A stretch of 64,000 bases of DNA from an uncultured Geobacter sp. (GCA_903915655.1 CAIWTU010000100.1:1-64000), one strand, 5' to 3'. Positions 34,413 to 43,643 are shown, counted from the first letter of the stretch. Notes: generated by a model not told the origin, from the letters alone. A program made the numbers and translations.

Positions 34413-35620
34413 TAAACGTATTTTCTCAATTACAGATGCAAGCTGGCAAGTCACTCGGCGGTCTTTGCCTTGACCCGCAGAATGCATCTCCTGGACCGTT
34501 CGTGCTGGGCAACGGTGACTTTTTCATCGAAATACCGGCTGCTTACGGTTGCTCATATTCAGACCTGACGATTACCGGCGCCATGGGGACAGCAATGCCG
34601 GATGCATCTGAACTTATAGATAAAGCGATAGAAACCGGAGTGGAAAGCCGGATGTGCACTGCCCTTAAAGTCGCCTGCTATTATCTTGAAGCAGGCCTCG
34701 TCAGGAAACCTGACATGATAATAACTTCCAACTCTTGCTGCGACTCCATGGACACGCTTGGAAACCTGATGAATACCTACAAACCATGGGCGGAGGTCCC
34801 CAAGTTCATAATGGACGCACCGCACAGCTTTGATGAGGAAAGCTATATATACATGGGTAAACAACTGCGCCAGGCTGTGACCTTCATGGAAGATGTCTTT
34901 GGCAGGAAGATGGACTGGGACCGCCTCAGGGAAGTTTGCGTGCTGTCTAACAAACAGGACCAGTTGCTGCTCGAATTTCAGGAATTAAAAAAAGCCGTGC
35001 CTTGCCCGGCAAATCCTGATTTCTCAAGGCTTGGCTTCGCCTATGACAGGTGGACCGGTGAAAGAATCTCTCCGCAGATAACCGACTGGCTCGAACAGTT
35101 GATAAGCGCCACTGAACAGAGGGTAAAAGACAAGCTGGGGATTGAAGGAATAACTGAAAAGGTGAGGTTCCTCTGGCAGGAACTGGCCGGGACCTGGCCC
35201 CCGGTCGAGCTCTGGGGGCGTCTGCAGCAGGAACTTGGTGCGATTGTGATCATGGATTATATGTCATTCGGGACATTGACGCCCATCGATCTGACGAGTG
35301 AAGAGGCCATGTTCACCTCATTCGGCAAGCGATTTTTGCTGGAAGACCCGATGAACAGGCAGTGCCTGCACACGACCGACTTTTTCTGCAATGACATCCT
35401 GCAGATAGTCAAGGATTTCAAGTGCGACGCGGTGATCATACCCGCGCATATCGGAAACCGCGACACAAACTCACGGCTGAAGGTCGTCAGGGAGATGTGC
35501 CGCGAAAAGGGCATCCCGTGCCTGGTCCTCGGCATGGACATCTGGGACAAACGGTACATGACGCCGGAAACGGCCTTCGACCGGATAAAAACATTCTTCG
35601 AAACGACAGGACTTATTTGA
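34409..35620 (+). CDS. 2-hydroxyacyl-CoA dehydratase-like subunit, HgdA/BcrB type (pair 2)
   Basis: A 403-aa paralogue of the 29728-30960 protein (TGAMGTAMPDASELIDKAIETGVESRMC, IITSNSCCDSMDTLGNLMN, CNDILQIVKDFKCDAVIIPAHIGNRDTN). Compared with pair 1, MPCHIGH has become IPAHIGN, and NSPCD has become NSCCD, so the cysteine pattern differs and so may the metallocluster. ATGA overlap with the preceding gene and AGGAGG just upstream imply coupled translation. Confidence 0.88.
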   Translation: MINVFSQLQMQAGKSLGGLCLDPQNASPGPFVLGNGDFFIEIPAAYGCSYSDLTITGAMGTAMPDASELIDKAIETGVESRMCTALKVACYYLEAGLVRKPDMIITSNSCCDSMDTLGNLMNTYKPWAEVPKFIMDAPHSFDEESYIYMGKQLRQAVTFMEDVFGRKMDWDRLREVCVLSNKQDQLLLEFQELKKAVPCPANPDFSRLGFAYDRWTGERISPQITDWLEQLISATEQRVKDKLGIEGITEKVRFLWQELAGTWPPVELWGRLQQELGAIVIMDYMSFGTLTPIDLTSEEAMFTSFGKRFLLEDPMNRQCLHTTDFFCNDILQIVKDFKCDAVIIPAHIGNRDTNSRLKVVREMCREKGIPCLVLGMDIWDKRYMTPETAFDRIKTFFETTGLI

Positions 35621-35634
35621 TCAAAGGAGGTTTT

Positions 35635-37413
35635 ATGAAACAGAGAATTATTATCGCGTTATGTCTGCTGATCGTTACCCTGTTAACCGTCCAGGCGTTA
35701 TATGCCGCCAGGAAACCGGTTGCCGTAAAACATGCGGCTGCAGCCATAATCGACCCGAATGCATACCCTGCCGTAACTGCGGAAGAATGGGGACAGTTGC
35801 GCTGGATGCTGAAACTTGCCGATCAGGACATTCCCAATTTCACTAATTTCCAATCCGTGGATGAACAGGGAGTAAGCGCAAGCCGTTATTCCATTGCATT
35901 TGGCGCCTATTTCCTTGCTGCCGAGCAGTACCACAAATTCCCGGCATGGCAGGAGACAATCAAGACTGCGTTTGACCGCATAAACCAGAAGATGCTCGAT
36001 AAACAGGTATGGGGATACTGGGCGAATGAAAGCCTCGGTATTACAAAGTTCGAGCCCAATATGGACCGGCCTTACGCTGAAAACAAAGACCCTGTGTCCC
36101 TAGGAAATATCATGTATTCAGGCCATCTGGGACAGATGATCAATCTCTATCAGATGCTCTATAACGAAAGGAAATGGGATGCGCCGGGCTCGATAGTTTT
36201 CAAGTGGGACGACAAAACGGAGTTCGTCTATGACAACAGGAAACTCCAGGAAGTCATGTTCCTTCAGATGATGACAAATCCTGTCCCCGGGATAGAGTGT
36301 GAACGCAACGCCATCTTCCCGGTCTGCAACCTTCATCCGATGCTCAGCTGGAAGTTGTATGACCAGATGCACGGCACGCGTTATTTTGATGCAGCCCATC
36401 CGCTCTTTGACGAATTCTTCGAGAAAACCTTTGTCAATCGCAAGACGAACAGCTACGGCATTATTTATCTCATCAAGCAGGGCCTGTTATTTTCATCGTG
36501 GAGTCCCCAGTATGGCAACAAAATGGACGGTCTGATAAAGGGAATGGTCGCCAAGGGTGCTAATTTCAACTCCGCGAGTATTGATGGCTGGACCGGAACA
36601 TTCATGCACGCATGGAACCCGAAACTGGTAGAAAGCCTTTACCCCTATAGAAAAAAATTTCAGGTAATATACAATCCTGACGGCACGGTCAATCTCAGGA
36701 AAGATAATTTTGCACCTGACGCCTATTGGGGCTTTTTCACCATGGGAGTGGCCGAGATGGGCGACACTAAACTGTTGAAGGCGCTGCACAAGGCGGCTGA
36801 CAAAGAGCTGTCTCCGGTCTGGATAGACGGCACCTACCATTATCAGTTCGCAGACAAGACTCCGACAGTAAACTTGGCGGCGGCGGATTCGGACAAGTCT
36901 GCAACTCCGGCACACGCTGCGCCGATGGCAAAGTCCCCTGCTGCACCGCCGGCGCCGGCAGATGACGCTAAAGGCGGAATCTGCTGCAACGGTTTGCGGA
37001 CCAAAGAACATGGAAATATCGGCAATATGAAGACTTGGCCTCAGCATGCTGACCTCGTTGACAGGCAGATGGCAATTTCGAGGGCGCTGCCCAAGAGCGG
37101 CATGTGGACCATGCACAACAAGCCGTTCGATGCGGCACATTTTACCGAGCCTGCAATTACAGGGATTGATGTAAAAAAGACTGCGCTCAAGCGGGCGATA
37201 TATGACAGGTCAAAGAAGGCGCTCATCGTTTCTACAATGCTCGGCAAACCGGGCGCTGGAGATGTCAGTTTCAATATTGTAAATCTCGACTTGTCAAAGA
37301 CTTACAAGCTTATCATCGACGGCAAAAAGACTGCTCATATCAGCTCGGTGAAAGAATATGTTGTTACTCTTGACGGTGCGAAAGCCCATGACCTGATTCT
37401 TATACAGATATAG
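35635..37413 (+). CDS. Exported linalool dehydratase-isomerase-like protein
   Basis: A 592-aa protein with a signal peptide (MKQRIIIALCLLIVTLLTVQALYA). The start at ATG 35635 follows AAAGGAGG, 14 nt after the previous stop. Residues about 45-450 resemble linalool dehydratase-isomerase (Ldi), a periplasmic enzyme that hydrates myrcene and isomerises geraniol/linalool without cofactor. Matches are SVDEQGVSASRYSIAFGAYFLA (D76), YSGHLGQMINLYQMLY (H164) and GIECERNAIFPVCN, whose cysteines C222 and C231 have the nine-residue spacing of Ldi C171/C180. A Pro/Ala-rich linker (about 425-450) and a C-terminal beta domain follow. The substrate is unknown. Confidence 0.7.
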   Translation: MKQRIIIALCLLIVTLLTVQALYAARKPVAVKHAAAAIIDPNAYPAVTAEEWGQLRWMLKLADQDIPNFTNFQSVDEQGVSASRYSIAFGAYFLAAEQYHKFPAWQETIKTAFDRINQKMLDKQVWGYWANESLGITKFEPNMDRPYAENKDPVSLGNIMYSGHLGQMINLYQMLYNERKWDAPGSIVFKWDDKTEFVYDNRKLQEVMFLQMMTNPVPGIECERNAIFPVCNLHPMLSWKLYDQMHGTRYFDAAHPLFDEFFEKTFVNRKTNSYGIIYLIKQGLLFSSWSPQYGNKMDGLIKGMVAKGANFNSASIDGWTGTFMHAWNPKLVESLYPYRKKFQVIYNPDGTVNLRKDNFAPDAYWGFFTMGVAEMGDTKLLKALHKAADKELSPVWIDGTYHYQFADKTPTVNLAAADSDKSATPAHAAPMAKSPAAPPAPADDAKGGICCNGLRTKEHGNIGNMKTWPQHADLVDRQMAISRALPKSGMWTMHNKPFDAAHFTEPAITGIDVKKTALKRAIYDRSKKALIVSTMLGKPGAGDVSFNIVNLDLSKTYKLIIDGKKTAHISSVKEYVVTLDGAKAHDLILIQI

Positions 37414-37439
37414 GAAGGGTTGCAACTTTTCTCTCGCTC

Positions 37440-37755
37440 CAAACAGGAGCCCCCTGTGCAGATGCTCCGTATTATACCCATCAACCCAAGTCTGGGCCGC
37501 TGCCAGACTTGAAAAAGTCCGGCTCGGATAACCGGCTCTATATTTCATTGTTCGAAACAGCGCTTCAGAGTAGAGGTTGTCGTCACTAACCTGTGGTCTG
37601 CCGAAGGAAGGAACTACTCCCAGGCGGAGGGTAGCCCGCATGGTCGCCCCTTTCATCGGGCCGCCGTTGTCGGAATGAAGAACCAGACCTTCCGGATTGA
37701 TGCCCCCCCTGTGCATCTTCATAAACGGGTAAAGAATAAAATATGACTGGTTCAA
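37440..37755 (-). pseudogene. IS3-family transposase fragment (OrfB integrase core)
   Basis: VLHSDNGGPMKGATMRATLRLGVVPSFGRP, then ALFRTMKYR and YNTEHLHRGL are the end of an IS3 OrfB DDE integrase core. The N-terminal half is missing, part of it appears in another frame (37586-37792), and the frame runs past the domain into the 3' end of the preceding gene. No second ORF or terminal repeats are evident. The 37756-37986 stretch has no gene I can support. Confidence 0.75.
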
Positions 37756-37986
37756 CAGAAACGGAGAGCATGACTTGCCCAGAGCCGCCCATCTTTTACA
37801 AATTATTTACATTGTAATCGATGACAGTCACAGAAATAGGTATACAATTAGGTGGCAAGCTTCCACGGATTAAAGACCGTTGCCGGCAGCCCAATTCACT
37901 TTGGAGCGGACAGTCAGTTACGCAGAGACAAGCAGTGGCAAAATTGTTCGCGGCCCATATAAGCTGCAATAATTTGGAGCTGATTT

Positions 37987-38361
37987 ATGCTTAAAAAATA
38001 TCTATCATATTTAATTGTAACTCTGACATTCGGATTTCTCCTTTTTACTGACCCTGCTTTTGCCTCACGTTTCGAGGAAGTCCATGTATATAACCTTAAT
38101 GTCAGGGAAGTAGCCGGAGAATCTGTATACAACGGAACATGGACAAGGCGACCAGGAACAGATATCTTCGACGCAGTTTGGAACGAATCCATTCGTGATC
38201 TGATTGAAATTGAATCGGTTCGCGGTAACCGGATAGTTTTCTATCGTTATGGAAATAATGGCAGGTATTCGGGAAAGTTTTCAGAAAACGGCTATCTCAT
38301 CACTGGAACCGCGAGCTGGTATGCACCGGGATGGTATTGGGAAGCCTGGGTGACCGAGTGA
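37987..38361 (+). CDS. Small exported protein of unknown function
   Basis: A 124-aa protein with a signal peptide (MLKKYLSYLIVTLTFGFLLFTDPAFA). The mature part of about 98 residues is beta-rich and aromatic (YNGTWTRRPGTDIFDAVWNESI, IVFYRYGNNGRYSGKFSENGYLITGTASWYAPGWYWEAWVTE), like a one-domain lipid- or sugar-binding beta fold. I do not recognise it. It stands alone between an IS3 remnant and decayed DNA. Confidence 0.65.
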   Translation: MLKKYLSYLIVTLTFGFLLFTDPAFASRFEEVHVYNLNVREVAGESVYNGTWTRRPGTDIFDAVWNESIRDLIEIESVRGNRIVFYRYGNNGRYSGKFSENGYLITGTASWYAPGWYWEAWVTE

Positions 38362-38399
38362 AGCGTCCCCTGTAAGCAGCTCGGTAACGGTTTTTAATT

Positions 38400-38829
38400 C
38401 CCTATGGGTAAATTCCCTGAAGCGATGAATAATATAGGTAGTTAAGACGTCCCCCCCTTGCTCGCACTTGTCGTGGAGCATGCAGGAAGAGCAGATCGTG
38501 AACGCATAATGAAAGATGCATTTGAAGAAAAGACTTGATCACTTGGAAGCCCGACCCCATGTTCAGCGCGAAGGTATTGAGGAAGCCAGCAACCATACCG
38601 GCCAGCATCAGTAGAATCGTAGTCAGCATGAACCAGTTGCTTGCGGATAACTTCCCGATGCCTTCCAGGCTACCCACCGCAACAGTAGGCCCACGACCGC
38701 CACACCAAAGGCAAAGATCCTGTCGTTCGGCTTGAGGATTAATATTGAATTCTCAAATGCCAGCATCAGCAGAAAAGTCACGGACATGATGATCTTTTGT
38801 CGAGAATCGGTTTTATCCAATGGCCTCAA
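38400..38829 (-). pseudogene. Broken membrane-protein gene
   Basis: Two minus-strand frames carry hydrophobic segments in succession: MSVTFLLMLAFENSILIL and RIFAFGVAVVGLLLRW in 38623-38829, then NWFMLTTILLMLAGMVAGFLNTFAL in 38402-38677. They look like one small membrane protein interrupted by a frameshift near 38640. I do not recognise the family. Confidence 0.4.
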
Positions 38830-39005
38830 ACATCCATATAGAAGTTTTTCAAGGAACAGCGGATATTTTTATTCCCCAACAATTCAGCGAGTATTTAGCC
38901 CATACCGCCAAAGATGTTCGCCTGAACCTTGTTGAAGGAGAAGGGCATTTCTATCATCTTGCCTACGGCGATCAGATGCTGAAAAAGGTTAAGGATCTCT
39001 ATTAG
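38820..39005 (+). pseudogene. C-terminal fragment of an alpha/beta hydrolase
   Basis: The frame ends EVFQGTADIFIPQQFSEYLAHTAKDVRLNLVEGEGHFYHLAYGDQMLKKVKDLY. This is the acid-His end of an alpha/beta hydrolase (catalytic D in GTAD and H in GEGHF). The nucleophile half is absent. Confidence 0.7.
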
Positions 39006-39075
39006 CGGCAACGATATGAAGCTGTGAAAAGAAGGAGGCAAAATGGAAGACTCAAGATAAGAACAAGGCAGGAAG
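39001..39075 (+). repeat. Second copy of the sequence downstream of riboswitch 1
   Basis: ATTAGCGGCAACGATATGAAG followed by GTGAAAAGAAGGAGGCAAA closely matches 26066-26135, the start of the NHLP-like remnant. Here it lies upstream of riboswitch copy 2 and not downstream. No gene is supported in 39076-39316. Confidence 0.6.
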
Positions 39076-39316
39076 CCCCCTGTGTCAGGATAGTTGTCGC
39101 CTCTCCGTGAGAGATTGTGTTAACCTGTGGGGCAAAGAGGGAGAGCGACAAAGCGTACGGTCAGTCCTCCAAGTTGTCATGATAGAGACCGCCCCTGCCA
39201 ATTTTCATGGTTTGACTGCCATGAAGTGATGTCACATCAATTTAGATAACATGTCAACCTGGGCGATCGACCTCATAACCCCTCCTATGAAACAAGTTCC
39301 CCCTTGATAATTTTTC

Positions 39317-39346
39317 TTGACATTACCACTTTTTTGCTGTTCTAAT
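39317..39346 (+). promoter_or_regulatory. Promoter of riboswitch cassette 2
   Basis: TTGACA (39317-39322), 18-nt spacer, TCTAAT (39341-39346, 5 of 6). Upstream it shares CCTCCTATGAAACAAGTTCC with cassette 1. Confidence 0.7.
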
Positions 39347-39353
39347 TTAGCTT

Positions 39354-39428
39354 ATCAAAGCCAAACCACGAGCAATCGTGGGACGGAAAGCCGCGGGTCC
39401 TCCAGAGGATAGCCGGGTTGCCAAGTGA
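39354..39428 (+). promoter_or_regulatory. GEMM-I cyclic-dinucleotide riboswitch (copy 2)
   Basis: The aptamer core is almost identical to that at 25945-26022: AAAGCCAAACCACGAGCAAT, GTGGGACGGAAAGCCGCGGG, and AGCCGGGTTGCC. The next intact gene is the subtilisin-like protease at 39846. Confidence 0.85.
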
Positions 39429-39431
39429 TTG

Positions 39432-39462
39432 AGCCCGTGGCCGTGCGCTATGGGCTTTTTTG
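39432..39462 (+). terminator. Riboswitch expression-platform terminator (copy 2)
   Basis: AGCCCGTGGC (39432-39441) pairs fully, with two G-T wobbles, with GCTATGGGCT (39447-39456), followed by six T. From here to 39845 only short decayed frames are seen, such as GDYRLDANGRPIVNMQAPLV at about 39625-39690. Confidence 0.8.
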
Positions 39463-39845
39463 TTTGGGGACGGCCATCATCTGAAGGGGAAACCCGGTTC
39501 GGGCCTGGCTCTCTATTACCGCTTTGACAATGAGGCAGGTGGCGGCAACCTGTCAGGACGGCAAAATCTCGATGCGACATATTCCCCTGCCCGGTCGTCA
39601 ACTGCACCGTCAGAGGGCTTCGGGCGACTATCGGCTGGACGCCAACGGCAGACCGATCGTGAATATGCAGGCGCCGCTGGTCAGTAGTCCGTCAAAGCCG
39701 CCAGCAGAGGGGGAGAAGGGCAACAACCCCTGACGGTATTCGCTACACCGTTCTGTTATTGCAATTCTGCTGTTCTGGATCTACCCGAAATACCGAAGCA
39801 GCAGGGTTATACTCGGACATCAATCGATATGGGGGTATAATTCGG

Positions 39846-42800
39846 ATGGATATTAAAAAATGGGTTCTCTTACTCTGCTCTCTTTGTTGCCTTTCCTTTC
39901 ACTTTTTCTTTACTCTCCAGGAGGCGTCTGGCTTTGAAATCGAGTCGGAGGTTCGCCTCAAGATGGCCATAGAGTGGAGCGCCGGGTACCTCATTTATTT
40001 CAGCGGCCCCCCTGATCTCTCCGGGGCGTCTGCTCTGGAATGGAAGGAGCGGGGTGAGTTCGTGGCTGGTTCTCTTCAGGTCGCGGCTACCGCTTCGCAG
40101 GCGAGGGTAAAGGAGTATCTGGACACCCACAACGTGAAGTATCGGAGTTTCTGGGCCGCCAATGTGATAGTGGTGGAGGCCTCGAATGAGGTAGTCCTCA
40201 ATGGGCTTGGGCAGTTCTCCGAAATAGAAGCAATCAGGGCGAGGGTTGTCGTACCGGCGCCCGGCCCGACTCCGGGGGAAGCCGGGGCAAAGTCCGCGAA
40301 GATGGCGGGTATCGAGCCCAACCTTACCCATGTAAATGTGGACAAGGTGTGGGCCCTCGGCTATGACGGCGCTGGCATGACAATCGGGATTCTCGACAGC
40401 GGCGTGCGCTATACCCACAAGTCGCTGGTAGGGCAATACAGAGGTAATCTCGGCAACTCCTTCGATCACAACTATAACTGGTGGGACCCTTCCAATGCAT
40501 GCAACGGGACTCCTTGCCCCGCCACCACACACGGCACCCACGTGGCCGGGATTGCGTTAGGCGACGACGGCGCCGGCAATCGGATAGGGATGGCGCCCGG
40601 AGCGAAATGGATCGCCTGCGTGGGATGCGTCCCCGGCAACTGCCCGGACGAAAACCTCCTTTCATGCGGACAGTTCATGCTTGCGCCGACCGACTTACAG
40701 GGGAACAATCCGGACCCGACCAGGCGGCCCCATCTGGTCAACAACTCGTGGGGGGGAGGCCCTAACACCAAATGGTATTGGGCTGTTATCGCCAACTGGC
40801 GGGCTGCTGGCATATACCCTGTCTTCGCGAACGGCAATAACGGCCCCGGTTGCTCCACCCTCGGTTCTCCGGAGGACTATCCTATCGTCACCTCAGTGGG
40901 GAACGTATATTACACGACTGACCAACCTTCGGATAGATCTACACGGGGACCGTCCACCTTGGAAAACAACGTCAACCCCATGGGCTATCCCTATCTGAAA
41001 CCCCTGATATCGGCGCCGGGAATGGACATCCGTTCGGCCTACAGCACGGGGGACGGAGACTACACAACCATGAGCGGGACCTCTATGGCGTCCCCCCATG
41101 TGGCAGGCCTCGTGGCCCTTATGCTCCAGGCCGCGCCCTGCCTCACCCAGACCCAGATCGAGAAAGTTCTCGCCCAGACTGCAACGCCTATAGCCTACGC
41201 GACGACGTGTGGCAATTCGGGTCCGGAGAACGTCCCGAACAACGCTACTGGCTGGGGCATAATCGATGCCTATAAGGCAGTAAATTCGGTTCTCGGGGTT
41301 TGTGGAGGCATGGGTGCCCTCCAAGGCAGTGTGACGTCCGGATCGAGCCGGGTCGAGGGCGCCGTGATACGCACGGACTCCCGTCTGACCGCCACAACCG
41401 ACAGTAGCGGACGTTATTCCATACCCCATCTTCCCGCAGGCGCCCAGGCTCTGACCATTACGGCGGACGGCTACTACGGGACCACGGCTACGGCTGTGAT
41501 CAGCGCCAACGCGACAACTACGGTGAATATCGCCCTGAAAGCAAAACCATTCGTGACCGTAACTGGCAAAGTTGCGGACGGGTCAGGGGCCGGCTGGCCC
41601 CTCGGTGCTCCCGTCACAGCGGCCTCTTCGAACTCGACGACCACGGTTTTGACCAACCCCACGACGGGCCGCTACTCCCTGAGCCTCCGTGGAGACACCT
41701 CCTACACCTTTACCGTAACCTCCAGAGGATATGAGACGGAGACCAGAACAGTGACAGTATCAGGGACGACAAAGGTTCAGGATTTCTCCCTGCGTACCGA
41801 TCGGACGTGCAGCGCCCAGGGCTACGCCGAGAACCGGCTCCTTTACGAAGAATTCGAAGGGATCTTTCCTCCTGCGGGGTGGAACAGATCTGCCTCGGGG
41901 AGCACACCCAATGTGTGGCGCCGAAATGACTATTACGGCACGAAGAACAGGACAAACGGCAGCGGCTTTTGCGCCCAGGCAGGCAACGACAGGGATAAGT
42001 GGGACGCCTTCCTGATGTCGCCTACCGTGGCCCTGCCCGCCAGCGGGGGGGCCACCCTCTTTTTCGAGAACCTTTTTTGGTCCAGTCTCGGATACTTTGA
42101 AGCGTGGGTAGATCTGACCGATGACGGAGGAATCACCTGGCATAACCTCGCTGACTGGTCTAATAACCGGGGGCCCGTCAGGGAGCAGCTCGACCTCTCG
42201 GGGTATGCGGGGAAGAGCGTTCAGGTCCGGTGGCGCTATTCCACAAACAACAGGTGGGGCGACTCCCAGCAACAGATCGACAACGTGCAGATAACCGGAG
42301 CCTGCCAGGTCAAGGCCAAGGTGGGCAGCCTGATACGAGGGAAGGTGCTCGACGCCAATACCGGGCTACCGGTCGCGGGAATCAAGGTCGCCAATGACCT
42401 AGGCGAGACTGCGACCTCTGATGGGTCGGGTCTATTCACCCTCTTCTCTACATCCGGGCGCCGCACGTTTATCGCCAATCCTACGGCAAAATCCTATTAC
42501 GGGTCCCTCGTTGTCCGGGCAACCATCCCCTCCGGGGCCAAGACCATACTGACGGATTTCCGCCTCCCCGCCGGAAAAGTGAGTTCCAATGCCCCAGGGC
42601 TGTCCGTCGCTCTTGCAGCAAATTCGACCGCTGTCAAAGCACTGACTCTGGTGAACAAGGGAGGGGTAGCCGCTTCCGTCCGGCTCATCCAGACGGATCC
42701 CGGAACCGGTGAGCCTGCTAAGTGGCTTTCCTTGTCACCCCAGACAGGCTCCGTGCCGGTGCGGGGAAGCCTGAAGGTGATGGCGACCTTCAACAGCTCG

Positions 42801-42908
42801 GGCTTGCAGCCGGGGACCCACACGGCGCAGATTACGGTAGTCACGTCAACACCGTACCCTTCCCTCGTGCTCCCGGTAACACTGGTAGTAAAGGCAAGGA
42901 AGCGGTGA
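39846..42908 (+). CDS. Exported subtilisin-like (S8) serine protease, multidomain
   Basis: A 1020-aa secreted protease with a signal peptide (MDIKKWVLLLCSLCCLSFHFFFTLQEASG), a propeptide-like region (about 35-155), and a peptidase S8 domain with the full triad: Asp in TIGILDSGVRYTH, His in THGTHVAGIAL, Ser in SGTSMASPHVAGLVALM, plus oxyanion NNSWGG. Two carboxypeptidase-regulatory-like domains, a MAM/jelly-roll-like stretch (about 640-780) and a C-terminal NEW3/Ig-like domain follow. The layout resembles bacillopeptidase F relatives. I start at ATG 39846, where the signal peptide begins. Control by riboswitch 2, 380 nt upstream, is likely but not certain. Confidence 0.92.
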   Translation: MDIKKWVLLLCSLCCLSFHFFFTLQEASGFEIESEVRLKMAIEWSAGYLIYFSGPPDLSGASALEWKERGEFVAGSLQVAATASQARVKEYLDTHNVKYRSFWAANVIVVEASNEVVLNGLGQFSEIEAIRARVVVPAPGPTPGEAGAKSAKMAGIEPNLTHVNVDKVWALGYDGAGMTIGILDSGVRYTHKSLVGQYRGNLGNSFDHNYNWWDPSNACNGTPCPATTHGTHVAGIALGDDGAGNRIGMAPGAKWIACVGCVPGNCPDENLLSCGQFMLAPTDLQGNNPDPTRRPHLVNNSWGGGPNTKWYWAVIANWRAAGIYPVFANGNNGPGCSTLGSPEDYPIVTSVGNVYYTTDQPSDRSTRGPSTLENNVNPMGYPYLKPLISAPGMDIRSAYSTGDGDYTTMSGTSMASPHVAGLVALMLQAAPCLTQTQIEKVLAQTATPIAYATTCGNSGPENVPNNATGWGIIDAYKAVNSVLGVCGGMGALQGSVTSGSSRVEGAVIRTDSRLTATTDSSGRYSIPHLPAGAQALTITADGYYGTTATAVISANATTTVNIALKAKPFVTVTGKVADGSGAGWPLGAPVTAASSNSTTTVLTNPTTGRYSLSLRGDTSYTFTVTSRGYETETRTVTVSGTTKVQDFSLRTDRTCSAQGYAENRLLYEEFEGIFPPAGWNRSASGSTPNVWRRNDYYGTKNRTNGSGFCAQAGNDRDKWDAFLMSPTVALPASGGATLFFENLFWSSLGYFEAWVDLTDDGGITWHNLADWSNNRGPVREQLDLSGYAGKSVQVRWRYSTNNRWGDSQQQIDNVQITGACQVKAKVGSLIRGKVLDANTGLPVAGIKVANDLGETATSDGSGLFTLFSTSGRRTFIANPTAKSYYGSLVVRATIPSGAKTILTDFRLPAGKVSSNAPGLSVALAANSTAVKALTLVNKGGVAASVRLIQTDPGTGEPAKWLSLSPQTGSVPVRGSLKVMATFNSSGLQPGTHTAQITVVTSTPYPSLVLPVTLVVKARKR

Positions 42909-43097
42909 CACTGCTAGTCAAGGCAAGGGTAATATTTTGAGCTGTGGAGGAGCATAAGGGTGAGCATTCAGAGAATTTCAGACAGCTTAATCTTGCATTT
43001 TTCAGACATTATCCTCCTCCCCTCGCTATTTATTGACGAATACTATCATTATTGATACTATGAACAGACGACAGCTCTATCTGACATCCTTGTAAAG

Positions 43098-43330
43098 ATG
43101 CGTGAAAACCCAAAAAACATACGTTTTTCCGACATCTGTACAGCGTGTGACCACTATTTCGGGCAGGCAAGGCAGACAGCGGCAGCCATCGAGTTTACAA
43201 AACTCCATGGATAGGTGACCCACGAGTAAACATCCAAAACGAAAAGGGCCGTGCGAAGAGATATCAGGTCAAGCAGGTTTTAAAAGCGATTGAGAGGTTG
43301 GAGAACGAACATGGCGGAGAAAAAAGATAG
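43098..43330 (+). pseudogene. hicA: HicA-like toxin gene with a -1 frameshift
   Basis: ATG 43098 reads MRENPKNIRFSDICTACDHYFGQARQT and then meets a stop. Shifting one frame near 43188 restores SGSHRVYKTPWIGDPRVNIQ ... YQVKQVLKAIERLENEHGG, ending at TAG 43330, which is the HicA mRNA-interferase fold with its catalytic His (GSHRVY). A single missing base explains the break, so the toxin should be inactive unless frameshifting occurs. It overlaps hicB by 20 bp. Confidence 0.8.
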
Positions 43331-43643
43331 TAAATACACTTATCGAATCACTTGGTCGGAGGAAGACAGCGAATATGTCGGACTTTGCTCTGAGTTCGCA
43401 TGCCTTACTTGGCTGGCCCAGTCGCCCGAGGCGGCACTGAAAGGCATCCGAAAGCTCGTGCGAGAAGTGGTTGCGGACATGGTAAGTAACGGGGAGCCGG
43501 TACCCGAACCTATTGCCACAAAACATTTCAGCGGTAAATTCATGGTACGTGTTCCACCTGAAGTGCACCGACAACTGGCTCTGGAAGCAGCGGAAGCCAA
43601 GGTAAGCCTTAACAGAGTGGTGAGCACGAAGCTAAGTCATTGA
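43311..43643 (+). CDS. hicB: HicB-family antitoxin
   Basis: A 110-aa antitoxin: a partial RNase H-like domain (YTYRITWSEEDSEYVGLCSEFACLTWLAQSPEAALKGIRKLVREVV) and a C-terminal ribbon-helix-helix DNA-binding part (FMVRVPPEVHRQLALEAAEAKVSLNRVVSTKLS). The start at ATG 43311 has GGAG 7 nt upstream and lies inside the end of hicA. It is intact although its toxin gene is broken. Confidence 0.9.
   Translation: MAEKKDSKYTYRITWSEEDSEYVGLCSEFACLTWLAQSPEAALKGIRKLVREVVADMVSNGEPVPEPIATKHFSGKFMVRVPPEVHRQLALEAAEAKVSLNRVVSTKLSH

Noticed and set aside
39524-39733. 69-aa frame between riboswitch 2 and the protease gene
   Set aside because: GDYRLDANGRPIVNMQAPLV looks protein-like, but the frame lacks a credible start and switches with the neighbouring frame. 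It is probably decayed DNA.
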